This document shows, one piece after another, positions 6,124-6,503 of a DNA stretch of 6,503 nucleotides; positions within the stretch are counted from its first letter, which is position 1, and the number at the start of each line of letters is the position of its first letter. Below the pieces are notes generated by a model. That model worked only from the letters and a program-made list of their open reading frames with translations. It did no database searches and was not told where the DNA came from. The stretch lies in assembly GCA_937975745.1 (NCBI GenBank), contig CALJUK010001046.1:1-6503 (forward strand), given 5' to 3'. The translations under genes and the position numbers were made by a program. The stretch is from an uncultured Planctomycetaceae bacterium. Its GTDB lineage: Bacteria > Planctomycetota > Planctomycetia > Planctomycetales > Planctomycetaceae.

Positions 6124-6503
6124 TGCTTCCGGCCGAGAGAGTCAAGCCGAGTCTCCCGTTACCTTTGCTGGAAGAGAGCGCCGTGCACGTGTTGGGGTCG
6201 TGGATTTCCCGGTTTTTAAATTCAAAGAATTCTTAGAGTCGTAGTCGATCTGGGAGGCTGCTTGAATGATGACTGTTCGAGCTGAAAAAATCAGAACCCA
6301 ATGATATAAAAAAACTTACTACTCGACAAGCAACCCGCGACACTGTCGAAGACACGTGGAGAGCCTGCCGAAAACCAGACGACCGTTGTGGACCAACAGG
6401 GATGTTCTCAACAGGGGAAAAAATCGCTCGCCGATCAGGTCTCAATGGGCTTCCGATGGTGGACGTGTTCTGAACATTCTTTCGACGACTCGATGTCGAT
6501 TCG
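6124..6503. other. Non-coding leader upstream of dnaN; weak origin-like traits
   Basis: No convincing gene is seen in this stretch. It holds an A/T-rich patch (about 6284-6316, including a run of seven A) and two words each differing at two positions from a DnaA box: TGTGGACCA (6387-6395) and TTCTCAACA (6405-6413). The 8-mer CAACAGGG occurs twice 15 bp apart (6394-6401, 6409-6416). A second A/T-rich patch lies at about 6212-6238. Being next to dnaN makes an origin plausible, but no exact DnaA box is present, so this is a weak suggestion only. Confidence 0.3.
6301..6329 (-). promoter_or_regulatory. Candidate sigma70-type promoter for dnaN
   Basis: On the minus strand, TTGTCG (6324-6329) is followed after exactly 17 nt by TATCAT (6301-6306), matching TTGACA at 4 of 6 and TATAAT at 5 of 6. 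The spacer is T-rich. Transcription would begin near 6294 and give a leader of about 200 nt before dnaN. Promoter consensus in this lineage is uncertain, so this is only the best match seen in the leader. Confidence 0.3.

Noticed and set aside
6418..6437. Possible minus-strand terminator, ATCG-loop-CGAT followed by six T
   Set aside because: The stem is only 4 bp, too weak to call although a gene ending to the right could use it.
6233..6445. Minus-strand 70-codon frame between the window edge and dnaN
   Set aside because: It needs a TTG start without a good ribosome site, is Ser/Arg-rich low-complexity, and covers the AT-rich leader. The frame is open to the window edge but does not resemble a DnaA C-terminus.
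6466..6476. TGTTCTGAACA, an 11-bp palindrome that could be an operator
   Set aside because: A single short palindrome with no recognised consensus or target gene in the window.
1..6503. Defence system, CRISPR array, toxin-antitoxin, tRNA or rRNA
   Set aside because: No regularly spaced repeats, paired small genes or RNA-gene sequence features were seen; the coding space is filled by replication genes and one dead IS.

Overview
The window looks like a bacterial chromosomal replication locus, most likely from a planctomycete or a relative. That placement is an inference from three things: GyrB carries the long insert before its C-terminal motif, a DciA-type (DUF721) protein sits between dnaN and gyrB, and the decayed insertion sequence resembles the IS630-type elements common in planctomycetes. 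No rRNA or other taxonomic marker is present.

Layout from high to low coordinates, the direction of transcription of the main genes. Positions 6124-6503 hold a non-coding leader with an AT-rich patch, one candidate promoter and a few weak DnaA-box-like words. On the minus strand follow dnaN (DNA polymerase III sliding clamp), dciA (replicative helicase loader/operator) 11 nt behind it, and gyrB (DNA gyrase subunit B) after a leader of about 150 nt. Together they cover helicase loading, processive synthesis and supercoil removal. recF, which lies between dnaN and dciA in many other phyla, is absent from this interval; dnaA and gyrA are not in the window.

Below gyrB the sequence becomes accessory. 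First comes a short tract of degenerate ~21-bp repeats that runs into the gyrB stop. Next, at about 1661-1757, lies a diverged second copy of the 3' end of gyrB, on the same strand and ending in its own stop. Then a dead IS630-family element (167-1567) sits on the plus strand, with recognisable 18-bp imperfect terminal inverted repeats and a TA target duplication on both sides. Its transposase carries several lesions, including an apparent internal deletion, loss of the first catalytic Asp, and a -1 shift compensated by a 10-bp tandem duplication. Positions 1-164 hold hairpin-forming repeats and no convincing gene.

I found no defence system, CRISPR array, tRNA or rRNA. The points most worth checking are the gyrB 3'-end remnant, the unusual C-terminal tail of DnaN after a G6 run, the compensating indels in the transposase, and the choice of gyrB start codon.
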